Of a stretch of 64,000 nucleotides of DNA, positions 1-11,378 are shown one piece after another. Numbering within the stretch: position 1 is the first letter of the stretch; the number at the start of each line of letters is the position of its first letter. The position numbers and the translations under genes are program-made. Source of the DNA: Lycium barbarum (Eukaryota; Streptophyta; Magnoliopsida; Solanales; Solanaceae); the NCBI RefSeq assembly GCF_019175385.1, contig NC_083342.1:118358376-118422375 (forward strand). The letters run 5' to 3'. The notes below the pieces were generated by a model. The model was not told the DNA's origin, did not search any database, and saw only the letters and a list, made by a program, of their open reading frames with translations.

Positions 1-671
1 CCCAAATCAGCTTTCTTCACAAACCCATCTCTAAACATCTTACTAGTCCCAAAATTATTAGGGTTTTCAACTCTACTATACGGGTTCGCCATGGGTGGAG
101 CTGATCCAGGCATACCGGGTATCCGGATCCGAAACCCACCACCCCCATTACTCACAACCCCTGGAAAACTAGTCCGATTACCCATATTCACATTGTTACC
201 ATACAAATCACCTATAAGTTTAACGTTATTCTGTTTGTAATCTTCTTGAACATCCTCATCACTAGGCTCATCAACAGCATTAGGACCTCTTTCCATATTA
301 TCCATACGTTTAAAATGTACCCAAGCAGAGCAATAACGACCAGATCTAGCCCCACCATAAGGAGCAGCACGTTGTATTTCATTACGGTAACGTTTCCTTA
401 GCTTCTCCATTTTGTGACGGCACTGCACGGCGGTCTTGGGAACATCAACGGGGGTTCTAGAAGCCACGTCATCAGCAACGTCTTGCCAGTGATTAGCACT
501 GAGATTACCACGACGAAGGGAATACCATTTGTCTCTGTAGGAATCGATTAGTGATATTGTCTCGTCGTGGGACCAACACGGTGGTGGTAAACGGCGAGAA
601 GAAACTGCAACTGTAACGGATGGGGTAACGACGTTAGAGAAATCTTGGGTTGATGGAGATAGAGTTGCCAT
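1..671 (-). CDS. Trihelix (GT/SIP1-type) DNA-binding transcription factor, partial
   Basis: Reading from the ATG at 671-669 towards the left edge gives 223 residues without a stop; the C-terminal part lies outside the window. Residues about 32-121 form a trihelix domain. It has regularly spaced tryptophans at 33, 49 and 62, a CWSHDETISLIDSY first helix, an HWQDVADDV second helix and a QCRHKMEKLRKRYR third helix. This arrangement fits the SIP1/ASIL group of plant trihelix factors, which bind GT-rich promoter elements in the nucleus. A glycine-rich, disordered stretch follows (about residues 170-210). The start is the first ATG after an in-frame stop-containing leader. Family identity is clear from the sequence; target genes and function are unknown. 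The upstream DNA contains a tandem repeat array that could affect its promoter. Confidence 0.85.
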   Translation of the reverse strand, partial: MATLSPSTQDFSNVVTPSVTVAVSSRRLPPPCWSHDETISLIDSYRDKWYSLRRGNLSANHWQDVADDVASRTPVDVPKTAVQCRHKMEKLRKRYRNEIQRAAPYGGARSGRYCSAWVHFKRMDNMERGPNAVDEPSDEDVQEDYKQNNVKLIGDLYGNNVNMGNRTSFPGVVSNGGGGFRIRIPGMPGSAPPMANPYSRVENPNNFGTSKMFRDGFVKKADL

Positions 672-1194
672 TGTGAGTTACGGGATGTTTTAGATCTGTC
701 TCTAATGAATGTGTTAAGATGGATTAAGGGTTTGTAATGATGTGGGGAGAAAAAGGGGAAAGAAAAGGGGTGGTGGGGGACGGAGGAGAAGGGAGGCATA
801 ATGTGGAAAAAAGGGTAGGTTAAAAGGGGGCGGCTGATGTGGAGATCTAGAGAGAGAGAGAAGAGGCCACCGCTAAAGGTGTCTAGGGGGGGAGGGGGGC
901 TAACGTGCGCGAGGGGCGTATTGACCGAGTGCTTGCTGTGTTCGGCGCCAACCGCCCAAAAGGGGGCGTCAGCTGGCAGAGGGGTTTTGTGGCCTAAAAA
1001 GGATAGTTTTGTGGGCGGAGGCAGACAAAAACACTTTTAATAGGCTGATTTGATTGTATTAATCTTCGTGTTTGTTTATCTCTCTCTCTCCTTTAGTTAT
1101 TTACTAGTAGAGTTATGCGCACGGACCCAACACTTTAGATTATAGTGTATGTATGTGTATGTAATTGTCTTTAAATAGTGATTATATATATTTA
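672..1194. other. Upstream region of the trihelix gene
   Basis: This is the 5' flank of the minus-strand trihelix gene. It holds a purine-rich leader, a GA-rich run near 845-865 and a TC-rich run near 1078-1092. No gene is visible; the short open frames here lack recognisable motifs. Confidence 0.4.
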
Positions 1195-2850
1195 TATATA
1201 TAGAGAGAGTATATATTATGTTTAAAACATGACTAATATAACATTATAGTTTGTGCTCCGTATCTAAAATTTTATTATATTAATGTTTGCTATGAATACA
1301 AAATCGGCAAATTTATTAATATTTTTTAAAAGAGAAGACTTGTTTAAAAGGAGACTATTTTTCTCTCTTTGAGATAAAACAATAGCAATATTTAAGCATA
1401 CTTTCAATTTTAATTCGATTAATTTAAAGGTGTAAAATACTTATTATTTTTTATCAAATTTTGATTTGGATAATTCTAATTCAAATCATGTTGTCTTTTA
1501 CATTAAATTCTATCTTATTTTAAAATATAAATATTTTAAATATATTTATTTTAGTGAACATAACAACTTGATTTTGTCAATATGGGATACTATGTTCAAA
1601 ACACGATTAATATAACATTGTAGTTTGTGCTCCGTATTTAAAACTTTATTATATTAGTGTTTGCTACGAATACGCATGGTGTTTAATATGGGGCCCATAT
1701 TTTTTTTTTAACATTGTTTGTTTTTTAAATATGGGATTCACTTTTTTTCAATATTGCTTGATTTTGTTAATGTGGGGTCCACTTTTTTTTTCCCGTGAGC
1801 TTGGATGTGGGTTCCACTTTTTTTCTTTTTTTTTAATACTGGATGGTGTTTAATATGGGGCCCACAATTTGGGATTCATTTTTTTTTTATATATTGCTTG
1901 ATTTTGTCAATATGGGATACTATGTTCAAAACACGATTAATATAACATTGTAGTTTGTGCTCCGTCTTTAAAACTTTATTATATTAGTGTTTGCTACGAA
2001 TACGCACGATGTTTAATATGGGGCCCACAATTTTTTTTTTAACATTATTTGTTTTTTTAATATGGGATTCACTTTTTTTTTAATATTACTTGATTTTGTT
2101 AATATGGGGTTCACTTTTTTTTTCTTGTGAGTTTGGATGTGGTGGGTTCCACTTTTTTTTTTTAATACTGGATGGTGTTTAATATGGGGTCCACATTTTT
2201 TTTTAATATTAGTTGTTGTTTAATATATATGGGGCCCATAATTTTTTTTTTACAATTTTGTTTTTTTTTATGGGCCTGTTTAATATGGGGCCCAAATATT
2301 TTTTTTTTATATATACTATGTTCAAAGCACGATTGATATAACATTGTAATTTGTGTTTCGTATCTAAAACTTTATTATATTAGTGTTTGCTAAGAATACA
2401 AAGTCTGCATTTTTTTTATATATATATTGCTTGATTTTGTCAATATGGGATACTATGTTCAAAACACGATTAATATAACATTGTAGTTTGTGCTCCGTAT
2501 TTAAAACTTTATTATATTAGTGTTTGCTACGAATACGCATGGTGTTTAATATGGGGCCCACATTTTTTTTTTAACATTGTTTGTTTTTTAAATATGAGAT
2601 TCACTTTTTTTTTCAATATTGCTTGATTTTGTTAATATAGGGTCCGCTTTTTTTTCCCGTGAGTTTGGATGTGGTGGGTTCCATTTTTTTTCTTTTTTTT
2701 TTAATACTGGATGGTGTTTAATATGGGGCCCACAATTTTTTTTAATATTAGTTATTGTTTAATATATATGGGGCTCACAATTTTTTTTTACAATTTTTTT
2801 ATTTTTTTATGGGCCTGTTTAATATGGGGCCCAAATTTTATTTTTATTTT
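1195..2850. repeat. Diverged tandem repeat array
   Basis: A block containing ATACTATGTTCAAAACACG, then TTTGTGCTCCGTA, TTTGCTACGAATACGCA and TTTAATATGGGGCCCAC, recurs at about 1587, 1916, 2312 (short) and 2449. An older copy lies at about 1212. Full units are roughly 350-400 bp and include poly-T tracts and short internal repeats of the TATGGGGCCCAC motif. Neighbouring copies are about 90 percent alike by eye in the conserved core. There is no protein coding. It looks like locally amplified transposon or satellite-like sequence; I do not recognise the family. Confidence 0.8.
1857..2733 (-). promoter_or_regulatory. Array of GTGGGCCCC motifs (class I TCP-type sites)
   Basis: Exact GTGGGCCCC occurs on the minus strand at 1857-1865, 2020-2028, 2553-2561 and 2725-2733, with near-copies between. 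This matches the published class I TCP consensus GTGGGNCC. The array lies 1.2-2.1 kb upstream of the trihelix start codon. It is carried by the tandem repeat, so a regulatory role is only a possibility. Confidence 0.25.
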
Positions 2851-2982
2851 TTTTATGGGGGGGTCCACAACGGACGACGAAAAAGGAGCATCAACCGGTG
2901 CTTCTTAATAGTAGTAAATGATGACGTATAACATTGTTGATGAACGGGCTATAACTTTTTCAATTGCAAGGCATTTGAATTG

Positions 2983-3863
2983 GGGCAATTCGCAGAATTG
3001 CCCTTCTTTTGGGGTGGTCTTTAAATTTTGCCCCTCATATTTGAAATCTTTAAATTTTGCCCTTCGGCTAAAACTCATGTGTTTCAGGTTCGAACCCCCA
3101 CTCAATCAAAAATTTTAAAAAAAATCCGCAAAGCAGAGTTTAAATTTCGCTATGCCCCCACCGGCATACACTTGTTAAGGAATTACCAAAGTTATGCCGG
3201 ACCCGGCATACTTATGCCTTATAGGCAGACTTGGCATAAGTATGTCGGGTCCGACATAACTTTGGTAATTCCTTCACAAGTTTATGTCGGGTCCGGCATA
3301 CTTATGGGCAAACTTTTAGTTAAGCCTTAACTAAAAGTTTTTTCCTAGTTATGCCTTATGGGGCATACTTTTAGTTATGGCATAACTAAAAGTATGCCCC
3401 ATAAGGCATAACTTTTCCTTAAGACATAGACTTTGTCTTATAAGACAAATTTTTAGTTATGCCTTAAGGAAAAGTTCCGCCTTATGGGGCATACTTTTAG
3501 TTGTGCCTTATGGGGCATACTTTTAGTTGTGTCTTAACTAAAAGTCTGCCTCATAAGGCATAACTATGAAAAGACTTTTAGTTAAGGCTTAACAAAAAGT
3601 TTTCTCATTAAACGTTTGCTCATAAGTATGCCGAACCCGACATACACGCGACCCAAACCTTGCCTTGCAATTTTTTTTTAATTTAAGCTTGAGCAGGGGT
3701 TCAAACCCAGAATCTCACGATTTCTGCGTGAAAGCTCAAGGTTGCAACGCGAAGGGCAAAAATTAAAGACCAGCAATATGAGAAGCATAATTTAAAGACC
3801 ACAAATATGAGGGGCAAAATTTAAAGACCACTCCAAAAGAAAGGCAATCCGCGCAAAAAAATG
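2983..3863. mobile_element. MULE-type MITE / foldback element with 9-bp target duplication
   Basis: A perfect 9-bp duplication TTTGAATTG flanks the element (2974-2982 and 3864-3872). The ends are imperfect inverted repeats of about 70 bp, both carrying GGTCTTTAAATTTTGCCCCT. The interior is a chain of long hairpins: arms at about 3176-3220 and 3235-3280, and a near-perfect palindrome at 3348-3412 built from GTTATGCC, GGGGCATAC and TTTTAGTTA units. A 9-bp duplication is typical of Mutator-like elements. No transposase is encoded, so it is non-autonomous. Confidence 0.85.
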
Positions 3864-3872
3864 TTTGAATTG

Positions 3873-4691
3873 AGCCAACCGACGTTTACTATTGTAATTT
3901 CAACAATTCTAAAGATTTCTTTCTTGTTTTATACCGGTCAAATCACTATATAATTGTCATCCGTTATATTAGCATTTCACTATAACGGTCTTTTTTTTCT
4001 AAAACCAATATTTCATGTCATATTTTATTGCTCTATAACATCATTCTAACTATAATAACAATGTCATTCATTATAGGGGTACAATCTTTGTAAAATTACT
4101 TCTCTATAACAGTCATACACAAATTTTGTGTAATAATCTTTTGTAAGAAATATATTATGTATAAAAATATAATATTAAATTATTTATAGTAATCATCATT
4201 AATGTCATGCATATAGCAAATTCCAAATATGAATATCTGATAGGGAAAAAATATTTCTCATAGTAATCTGATTTAATTTGGAAAAAATTCTTATATTATC
4301 ACTAATAGACTGGAACTTACGAAACAACCTACATTTGTAGAATTCTTACGTCATTGTAATATTTGAATTCTCAATCAATTTTAAATGCATATGTTCTTTA
4401 GATTTTAATTCTTTATCGGTATGGTACAACTAGTTATGAATTTATTAGTAATTTATTGATCTTTTCAATTTTTAATCAATGAGATATAAAAATCAATTGA
4501 GATTTTAAAATTAACAAGTATATCTTTTTCGTTTATAACATAAAAAGTACAGAAAAACAATTGTTTGCGTACTTTTATTTATAACAGCTAAATGAGATCC
4601 AAACATCAAATGTCAGTTTACACACATAACACCACCTTATTATAGCAGCCGAACAAACGCTGCCAGAGGTTTGGCTGCAGTAGTAATCTAA
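3873..4691. other. AT-rich intergenic DNA
   Basis: No gene, RNA or clear repeat is recognised between the MULE MITE and the solo LTR. Confidence 0.5.
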
Positions 4692-4696
4692 GTAGT

Positions 4697-4870
4697 TGTC
4701 ACGCCCCGAACCATGGCCTGGGCGTAACACGGCACTCGGTGTCTTGCTGCATGTGACCGAGCGAACCACATGACTTGCCGAGTCTACATAGGACATGAAC
4801 TGATGCGGAATATAAAGTAAACATGCATGAATTGTGAAAACATGGAGTTCAATAATCATAAGTCTAAAAA

Positions 4871-4944
<74 letters not shown>

Positions 4945-6845
4945 CATGAATGCGGAATTATGGTAATGTAGCCATTAAGACCAACTCAACTGAACATGAT
5001 AACTGACTAGTCTATGAAACCTCTGACACGAATCTGTCTGCTAAACTGTTCACCGGGACAAGGCCCTCGGCATACCTTAAATGCATAACTGACATAAATA
5101 GAAGTAAAGACACAACCCCGAATGAGATGGAGCTCACCAAAAGCTGATACGAGCAATGTCCTAACGAGCAAATCTGTTGTCCTGTTAATCAATACCTGCA
5201 TCGTGAAATGCAGGCTCCCGGGCAATAGAAAGGGGACGTCAGCACATTGAATGTACTGGTATGTAAAGCAACTGAATGAAATAACATGGGACATAAAATA
5301 ATAATGATAGGAACTGAAACCTGGTCATGAACATGAATATATATATATATAAGACGTGATAAAAATATCATAAGTAGGGAGAGCAATAACTTATAACCGA
5401 TCTATGGTCTGGTGCTGCGTCTCGCCAGCAGAACACTCAGTCTTTGCCAGGGAACATGAGATTTAATAAAATATGAAAGGATCCAGTCATTATGAGAGAT
5501 CTTCCGGGACCTGGGTGGAGCGATTCTCATCCTACGGTGGCTACGTAGTTTCAGGCTATCTGAGCCTTCCTCGGTAATTAAAGCAACTCCCAAAATTATG
5601 AACATGTAAAATAAGTGGCGCTTGCTGCCCATGGTTTTCATGAATATAATTTGCTTGTACATGGATATCATAAATTATAGCTTTCTTGCACGAACTTGTA
5701 AAACATGTATAATATTTTCTTGAAAATAGCATAATATATCATAGACTAGCATGCATGAACCCATGGAATGAGATATATGGGTTTTTCATAGATTACGGAC
5801 AGATTCTTAATAATCATAGAGAAATATTAAGAACTAAATGATGGAATTATAACAATTCATTACATAATATAATCATGGACATGGACCTAGGGCTATCATG
5901 AACATGGTATAGAAACCCTAGTTTTCGTAAAGAATCATAATTTATGAATTATGAGGCGTGGGGAAGAACAATGATGTTCCCACACGTAGATAGTAACTCT
6001 TCATACCTTAGTCGCTCCAAAACTTGAATTAAAGACTTGAGCTTTGAAGAAGATTTCCAAAGTCTTGAATTCTTGAACCTTGGGATGGGTTTTCTTGAAA
6101 ACCCTAGTTTAGGAATAATGATTTCTTGCTTAGATTATTAGAGTATATATTAGAATTGAGTTGGAAGGGTTTACTCAAGTTAGAAAGGGATTAGGGACTT
6201 GAATTCAACCTAGAATCATGATAAAACTTACCTTGGAAGGTTCTTGAGGTTTGGGACTTGTTCTCTATGAATTTAGGGTGATTTTTCGTGAATGGGGTGT
6301 TGGGGAACTAAACCCCAAATCTTAAATATAACTTAAAACGCGTAAACCCGACTTTTGACCTGAAACCCGACCTTTTATGCGTTGGGTCCGCGACGCATGT
6401 GCATCGCGCGGCCTCCTGCAGGTCGATATTCAGAGAGGGTGCTTTTGTTCGATCGGCCCGCGACACGGGTCCATCGCACGCACCCCCACAAGCGACATGC
6501 GTCGGTTCTGCACAGTGTTCAGTAAAATAGGCATAACTTCTTATACATAGCTCTGTTCAAGACCCATAATATACCGTTGGAAAGATATTTCAAAGGGCTA
6601 CAACTTTCATCAAGGAAGTTTTCCCAAATTCCCAAATAATAAAAGGGTTATGGTCGTTGAAAGTAGGACCTTCTACAAACTCACTTGAAAACATCCCCCG
6701 TAGAAAGGCTTCTGACTTTGCTTTGTCCAAAGACTATTCTTATGACTTGATTAGTTTCCAAAACACTTCCTATAACCCTCATATTGGTTCCATTATATTA
6801 TCATCTTATGAGTCAAACCTTCACCCGAAGTTACGAGGTGTTACA
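4697..6845. mobile_element. Solo LTR of a long-LTR retrotransposon, 5-bp TSD
   Basis: The segment begins TGTCACGCCCC and ends GTGTTACA, and is bounded on both sides by GTAGT (4692-4696 and 6846-6850). These are the TG...CA termini and 5-bp duplication of an LTR. There are no gag or pol motifs and no second LTR copy inside 2149 bp, so this is a solo LTR left by recombination rather than a complete element. Its 3' part shares a motif block (CTACAACTTTCAT then TTTTCCCAAATTCCCAAA) with the solo LTR at 35839-38519, indicating related Ty3/gypsy families. Open frames in it show no protein motifs. Confidence 0.88.
4868..4941. repeat. (ATT)n microsatellite, about 24 units
   Basis: An uninterrupted ATT/TTA trinucleotide run lies inside the solo LTR. 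It is likely to vary in length between individuals. Confidence 0.97.
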
Positions 6846-6942
6846 GTAGTAACTTATCAAAGCTTAGTAAGTACACTTAGCTTTTTTGATTAAGCATTTC
6901 ATAGGTTAAAAGAGCTTACTTTTAAAAAAAATAATTACCTTT

Positions 6943-7405
6943 GGGTCTTTGCACTTTTGTCCTATTTTGTGCTGGTCTTTAATGATTGTCCCTCAAAACA
7001 AACAACTTTTTCGCCAATCATAAGTTTATATTTTTGTATTATAATATTTTCTCCAGATCAAAAAGAGTGTTCACTTGCCTTTTTTTTAGTCAAAAAAAAT
7101 ATCCACTTATCAAATTAAGAAAGAATTAATCTTATCTTTCCATATTTGCCCCCTATTAAGTGCTATGTGATCAAATTTCAATATATATTTAATTAGGAAC
7201 AGTTTAGTCAAATTACCTATTTTTTATTTATGAGTTAATTTTCTTAAGGGATGTGCAAATAGCTAAGTGGACACTCTTTTTTATCGTGAGAGTATCTCAC
7301 AAGTGATGCCCTACTAGGCCAGTCCATTTTCGCGAGCATGAATTCAATTTGAATGGAAAAAATTAAAGACCAGCCCATTTAAAGGGCAAACCGCGCAATT
7401 TCGTC
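6943..7405. mobile_element. MULE-type MITE, 463 bp, 9-bp TSD
   Basis: A perfect duplication ATTACCTTT is seen at 6934-6942 and 7406-7414. The termini are imperfect inverted repeats of about 45 bp sharing GGCTGGTCTTTAAT-like cores (GTGCTGGTCTTTAATG on the left, ATTAAAGACCAGCCCA on the right). The termini resemble those of the element at 2983-3863, so the two belong to the same superfamily. There is no coding capacity. Confidence 0.85.
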
Positions 7406-7414
7406 ATTACCTTT

Positions 7415-8433
7415 TTGAGATAAATAAAAATGTTTAGTCAAATTTTTGGTGAAAAAAAATAAGTGTTTTTGATTTATTTTTAGTACAAGAACACTTATGT
7501 CAAAAGTTCATATTTATCAAACTAATTAGCACGGTAACTTTTTAGTTTTCATAATTATTCGTTAAATTTTCATATTGTTTTTTATCTATGTGTGTATATA
7601 TATATTTTTTATTATTATTATTATTTTATTCTTTTATTCTTTTTGAAAAAGTTATCTATGTTATACCAATAGTAAGCGAGAGAAATGTTCGAAGTAAGAA
7701 TATTTAAAAATATAAATAAAATGTTGTTTTGTTTTTTTGTTCAACAAATCATAGTATTCAATGCATATTTTGTTATATTTTCTTTAACATCATTACTATA
7801 AGAGTCAGTAACATTTTTTAACAAGAATTTTCTTCTTTTTTTGTTTACATTTGCTTGTATAGTTATTTGGTAAGCATATTTCATTAAAAGTCAAATTTAA
7901 GAGTTATTAACTAAATTAAATATTAGAGATCATAATATGAAGGCTCTTTTGTCTAATTAAATAATATCAATCTCTTATATAATGATGCTCATATCTTATT
8001 AAATAGGAGTACTTACTTATGTTAAGTGATAAATAGGTGACAACTTACATTTGTATCTTCTTTTCGTAATTTGAACAATTAAAAAGTTTGAAGCATATAT
8101 TATCAGCAAAGACATTTAGCAAAATAATTTAATCAAACACAAATTACTATTCTTTCAAGATATTCATTTGGCCCTACGAGCTCTTATGCACCATGCTTTT
8201 ATATGTCTATGTAATTTGGCATGTTGTGGAAACAACCATAATTATACACTGAGGCGAGTCTAGAGTGTTGGATGTGGGTTCTACGTACACCTACTATTTT
8301 CACTATAAATATTTCTTAGATTCGCATCTGCAGTTATACTTGTACATACTGGGATACATTGTGATTCCTAAAACTCTCCAGAAAGAATTTACAGAGAAAT
8401 AAATGAGTTCTAAGAATACATTTCAATAATCCT
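7415..8433. other. AT-rich 3' flank of the ankyrin gene
   Basis: Low-complexity AT-rich DNA includes a short ATT run near 7610-7630. No gene is recognised. The 3' UTR of the minus-strand ankyrin gene should lie at its right end. Confidence 0.45.
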
Positions 8434-10492
8434 TCAAGCTTGGTTAACCATTGAAGGATGGGTAGCTGCTGTAAATTTCCTTGGGTGCAAATATCCCAAG
8501 CGTGACAGGCTGAGAGCAAAGACAAGGAAGAATGGTATGCCCACACAATGATAATAGCAGAAGTATATTGGCAGCTTGATCAGTAGGCAACTGATGTAGG
8601 TATTCACAAGTGCAAAAACAGAGAATAGCAACTCAAATCTCAAGGGAAATGCCCTTGTAACGATGTGAAACACATGAAGGCTGATAAAGAACCCAAGCGA
8701 GTTGAAAAACAAGAATATGTGTGACGAATATCGAATCAAGAGATCAACATTAACATTATCATTAGTATTCTTGTTGGGATCAGCTTCAATCTGGTAATTG
8801 GGCTGTTGCTGCTGTAAGTTGCCAGGAGGATTAATAGCAGCTTGAAAAGTTAACAAATATGCCAAAAGAAAAAGGTTCCACAAAACAAATTTTAGGTAGG
8901 TTACCACTGAAGAATGACTTTTAGTGGTAACTATATATAATCACCACAAAATCATTATACCTTCAGTGGCAACTTTTATCGCCACAAAAGCTTGAGATTA
9001 ATGCCGACCGTGGTCAAATCTCACTGTCACCCTTTATAAAAACGAAGTTTCATATACTTAATCCACGAAAAAGAATTAAGCCCGCAAGAGACGGGGGAGT
9101 ATGTTATTAGAGAGATAAGTAAGACATTACCACTCCATGCTGGCTGTTTGATGCACAAATTTGAGGATATATGATTGGTGCTGCTGGCATTCCTCCAAAA
9201 TCTACAGCCCTAAGGCCTCCAGCTCGTCGAAGAATGTCCTCAATTTCCCTATCGCCAGCTTCACTTTGAGAAAGAGAAAATACATCGAGGGGTGTGAAAC
9301 CCATCTTGTTCAAAGAATTCACTCCAATTGCCCGACTAGCTGCTAAGCTCCCATTCAGCAAAAGATCAACCACCTGAAAATATCATTACCATTTACTGGT
9401 TGAGTTGTATTAAATGCAGACATCCAATACCCCAATACATGTAATAGTAAGATATACACTATCATTAGTGTAATTTAATATGATATAACAGGTTATATAT
9501 GCTTTATTTTTCAGATACCAATTTCACTTATTATGTATTGTGATTGTCTTTTAGGCCACATACAACAACTACTACACTATGTCTTAATCACGAGCTAGTT
9601 GGGGTTAACTGTAAGAATCCTCAATATCACAAATGTTTTGTTTGGGTCCATAATATTCTATATTGCATTATTTGCGTACCTAAAGATTTATTATCTAATA
9701 ACGGGGGCTCTCGAATATACTCGATCTAGTGGTAGCATCTCCAATATACTTAAGTGTGTCCTAGTAAATACTCTAAGGATTTCCGTTTGATTATCTTTTA
9801 GGTGGAATGACAGTGTGAAATGGTATAGAAGTTATTATACTCATAGTTAGTAGGAAATGATTCTTTCATGTATCAGAATTGTAGCATGCTCGTTCATGCA
9901 TACTATAATATGTAGGTACCTCGTGCTGTTTCCTTGCGGCTGCAAGGTGCAAGACACTATTTCCCAACTCATCCTGCTTGTTAAAAATCTCTGTTTTACT
10001 GAACGTGTTGATGTGCTTGATCAACACTTCAAGTGCTTCAAACTGACCATTCTTAACAGCAAGGTGAAGCGCGGTTTCTCCCCGTGATGTCACAACTTCA
10101 ATGGATTCAACACTAGCAGAGAGCAATTCTTTGATGACATCAACTCTGCCTTTGATAATTGCATAGTGAAGAGGAATCCTTCTCTCCCTTCCTTTAACAA
10201 GGCACAACCCAATGTCCACTTTTAAAATCTCCTTCACGATGAGCAGATCCCCGTTGGCAGCAGCAATGTGCAAGCAACTAAAACCGTTTTGATTTAGCTC
10301 TCCTGCAAATTCTTTCCTCAACTTGAGGAGTTCTTTCACAAAGTTGAAGTGGCCACCCAAACATGCGAGGTGCAACGGGGAATCACCATCAGCCAAACCA
10401 ACGCGACGAACGATAATAGGATCAGATCTTAATATCTCCATCAGCTCCGCAACATTTCCTGTTCTTGAAGCATCAAATAGCCTACTATCCAT
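8434..10492 (-). CDS. Ankyrin-repeat protein with C-terminal PGG-type membrane domain
   Basis: Exon 1 (9920-10492, 191 codons) starts MDSRLFDASRTGN and holds four full ankyrin repeats, with LHLACLGGH, LHIAAANGD, LHYAIIKGR and LHLAVKNGQ cores, and begins a fifth. Exon 2 (9373 down to about 9131) completes repeat five and a degenerate sixth (GFTPLDVF). Exon 3 (about 8905 to 8434) carries the TFQAAINPPGN motif of the PGG domain and three or four hydrophobic helices. This order matches plant plasma-membrane ankyrin proteins of the BDA1/ITN1-like group, linked to immunity and stress signalling. The exon 1-2 junction is a clean phase-0 GT-AG intron. The exon 2-3 junction is problematic: the obvious donor (GTG|GTAATG) and acceptor (TTCTTCAG|TGG) do not keep frame, and the basic stretch usually found before the PGG helix is missing. 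The gene may be using another junction or be damaged. Confidence 0.75.
8895..8990. repeat. Small hairpin repeat at the exon 2-3 acceptor of the ankyrin gene
   Basis: TTACCACT and AGTGGTAA form an inverted pair around 8900-8931. A second diverged copy of the motif (CTTCAGTGGCAAC) lies at 8961-8973, followed by CGCCAC. It looks like a small transposon footprint or MITE remnant lying on the likely splice acceptor. Confidence 0.5.
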
Positions 10493-10762
10493 TCTAGCTT
10501 TTTCTAAATCAAGTTATAGCAAGTCCATATTCTTATTTTCAAAATTTATTAGTGGCTCGAATGCTCACTTTATTCACAACTATGATATAGCTGTGTATAT
10601 ATATAGTACTAAAAGGTGGGACAAACAAGCCACGTATTATTTTTTGTCAGTTAGACTTGCTATACCCTCTTAAGTCAAAATATCCGTGCACGTTTTCTGA
10701 AATCCAAACCATCAGCTCTTGCTTGACTGAAAGAAAGTGACTTATTAGTATATATACTTAAG

Positions 10763-11378
10763 ATTGCGGAGTCATGAACCGTGATCTTGATTGACGACAA
10801 AAAAGTCATTGAGTTGTTGTCTTCTGTTTCCCACTAAATACGGGCAAGACTTCCAAGTCCAGTCAAGATTGAAAAGAAAAGAGGAGCAATACAGTACAAC
10901 TGCATCTTTTTTCTAGGTCAGTTCCTAATTACGAAATTTTGGGAGCCCCCAGTTGATACAAGTAACATTCAAACAAGTTGATACAAAACAAGTTGAACAG
11001 GTCATGACTCAGCCCATTTCAACCCAATGCATTTCAGCCCAAGTAACTTTGAGGCCAATGTTAGCCCAATCCATTTATTATCTCAACCCATTTTAATTGG
11101 ATCAACTTCAGTTAACCCGCCCATTTGACACCCTACTTAAGTAGAGGTAAGACTGCAGAGTCATGAACCGTGATCTTGATTGACGACAAAAAAGTCATTG
11201 AGTTGTTGTCTTCTGTTTCCCACTAAATACGGGCAAGACTTCCAAGTCCAGTCAAGATTGAAAAGAAAAGAGGAGCAATACAGTACAACTGAATCTTTTT
11301 TTTAAGTCGGTTCCTAATTACGAAATTTTTGGAGCCCCCAGTTGATACAAGTAACATTCAAACAAGTTGATACAAAAG
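10763..11378. repeat. 228-bp direct duplication with 160-bp spacer, upstream of the ankyrin gene
   Basis: About 228 bp at 10763-10990 is repeated with few changes at 11151-11378 (offset 388); both contain GAGTCATGAACCGTGATCTT. The spacer holds a CAGCCCATTTCAACCC-type run ending ACCCGCCCATTTGACACCC, which I recognise only as a common dispersed repeat. The first copy begins about 270 bp upstream of the ankyrin start codon, so the duplication lies in its promoter region. I see no TG...CA ends to make it a TRIM element. Confidence 0.85.

Noticed and set aside
2162..2908. Phe- and Ile-rich short frames in the tandem array
   Set aside because: They come from poly-T tracts and repeated GGGGCCC motifs and have no protein character.
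10763..11378. TRIM-type mini LTR element
   Set aside because: The duplicated blocks lack TG...CA ends, and I see no primer site or polypurine tract in the spacer.
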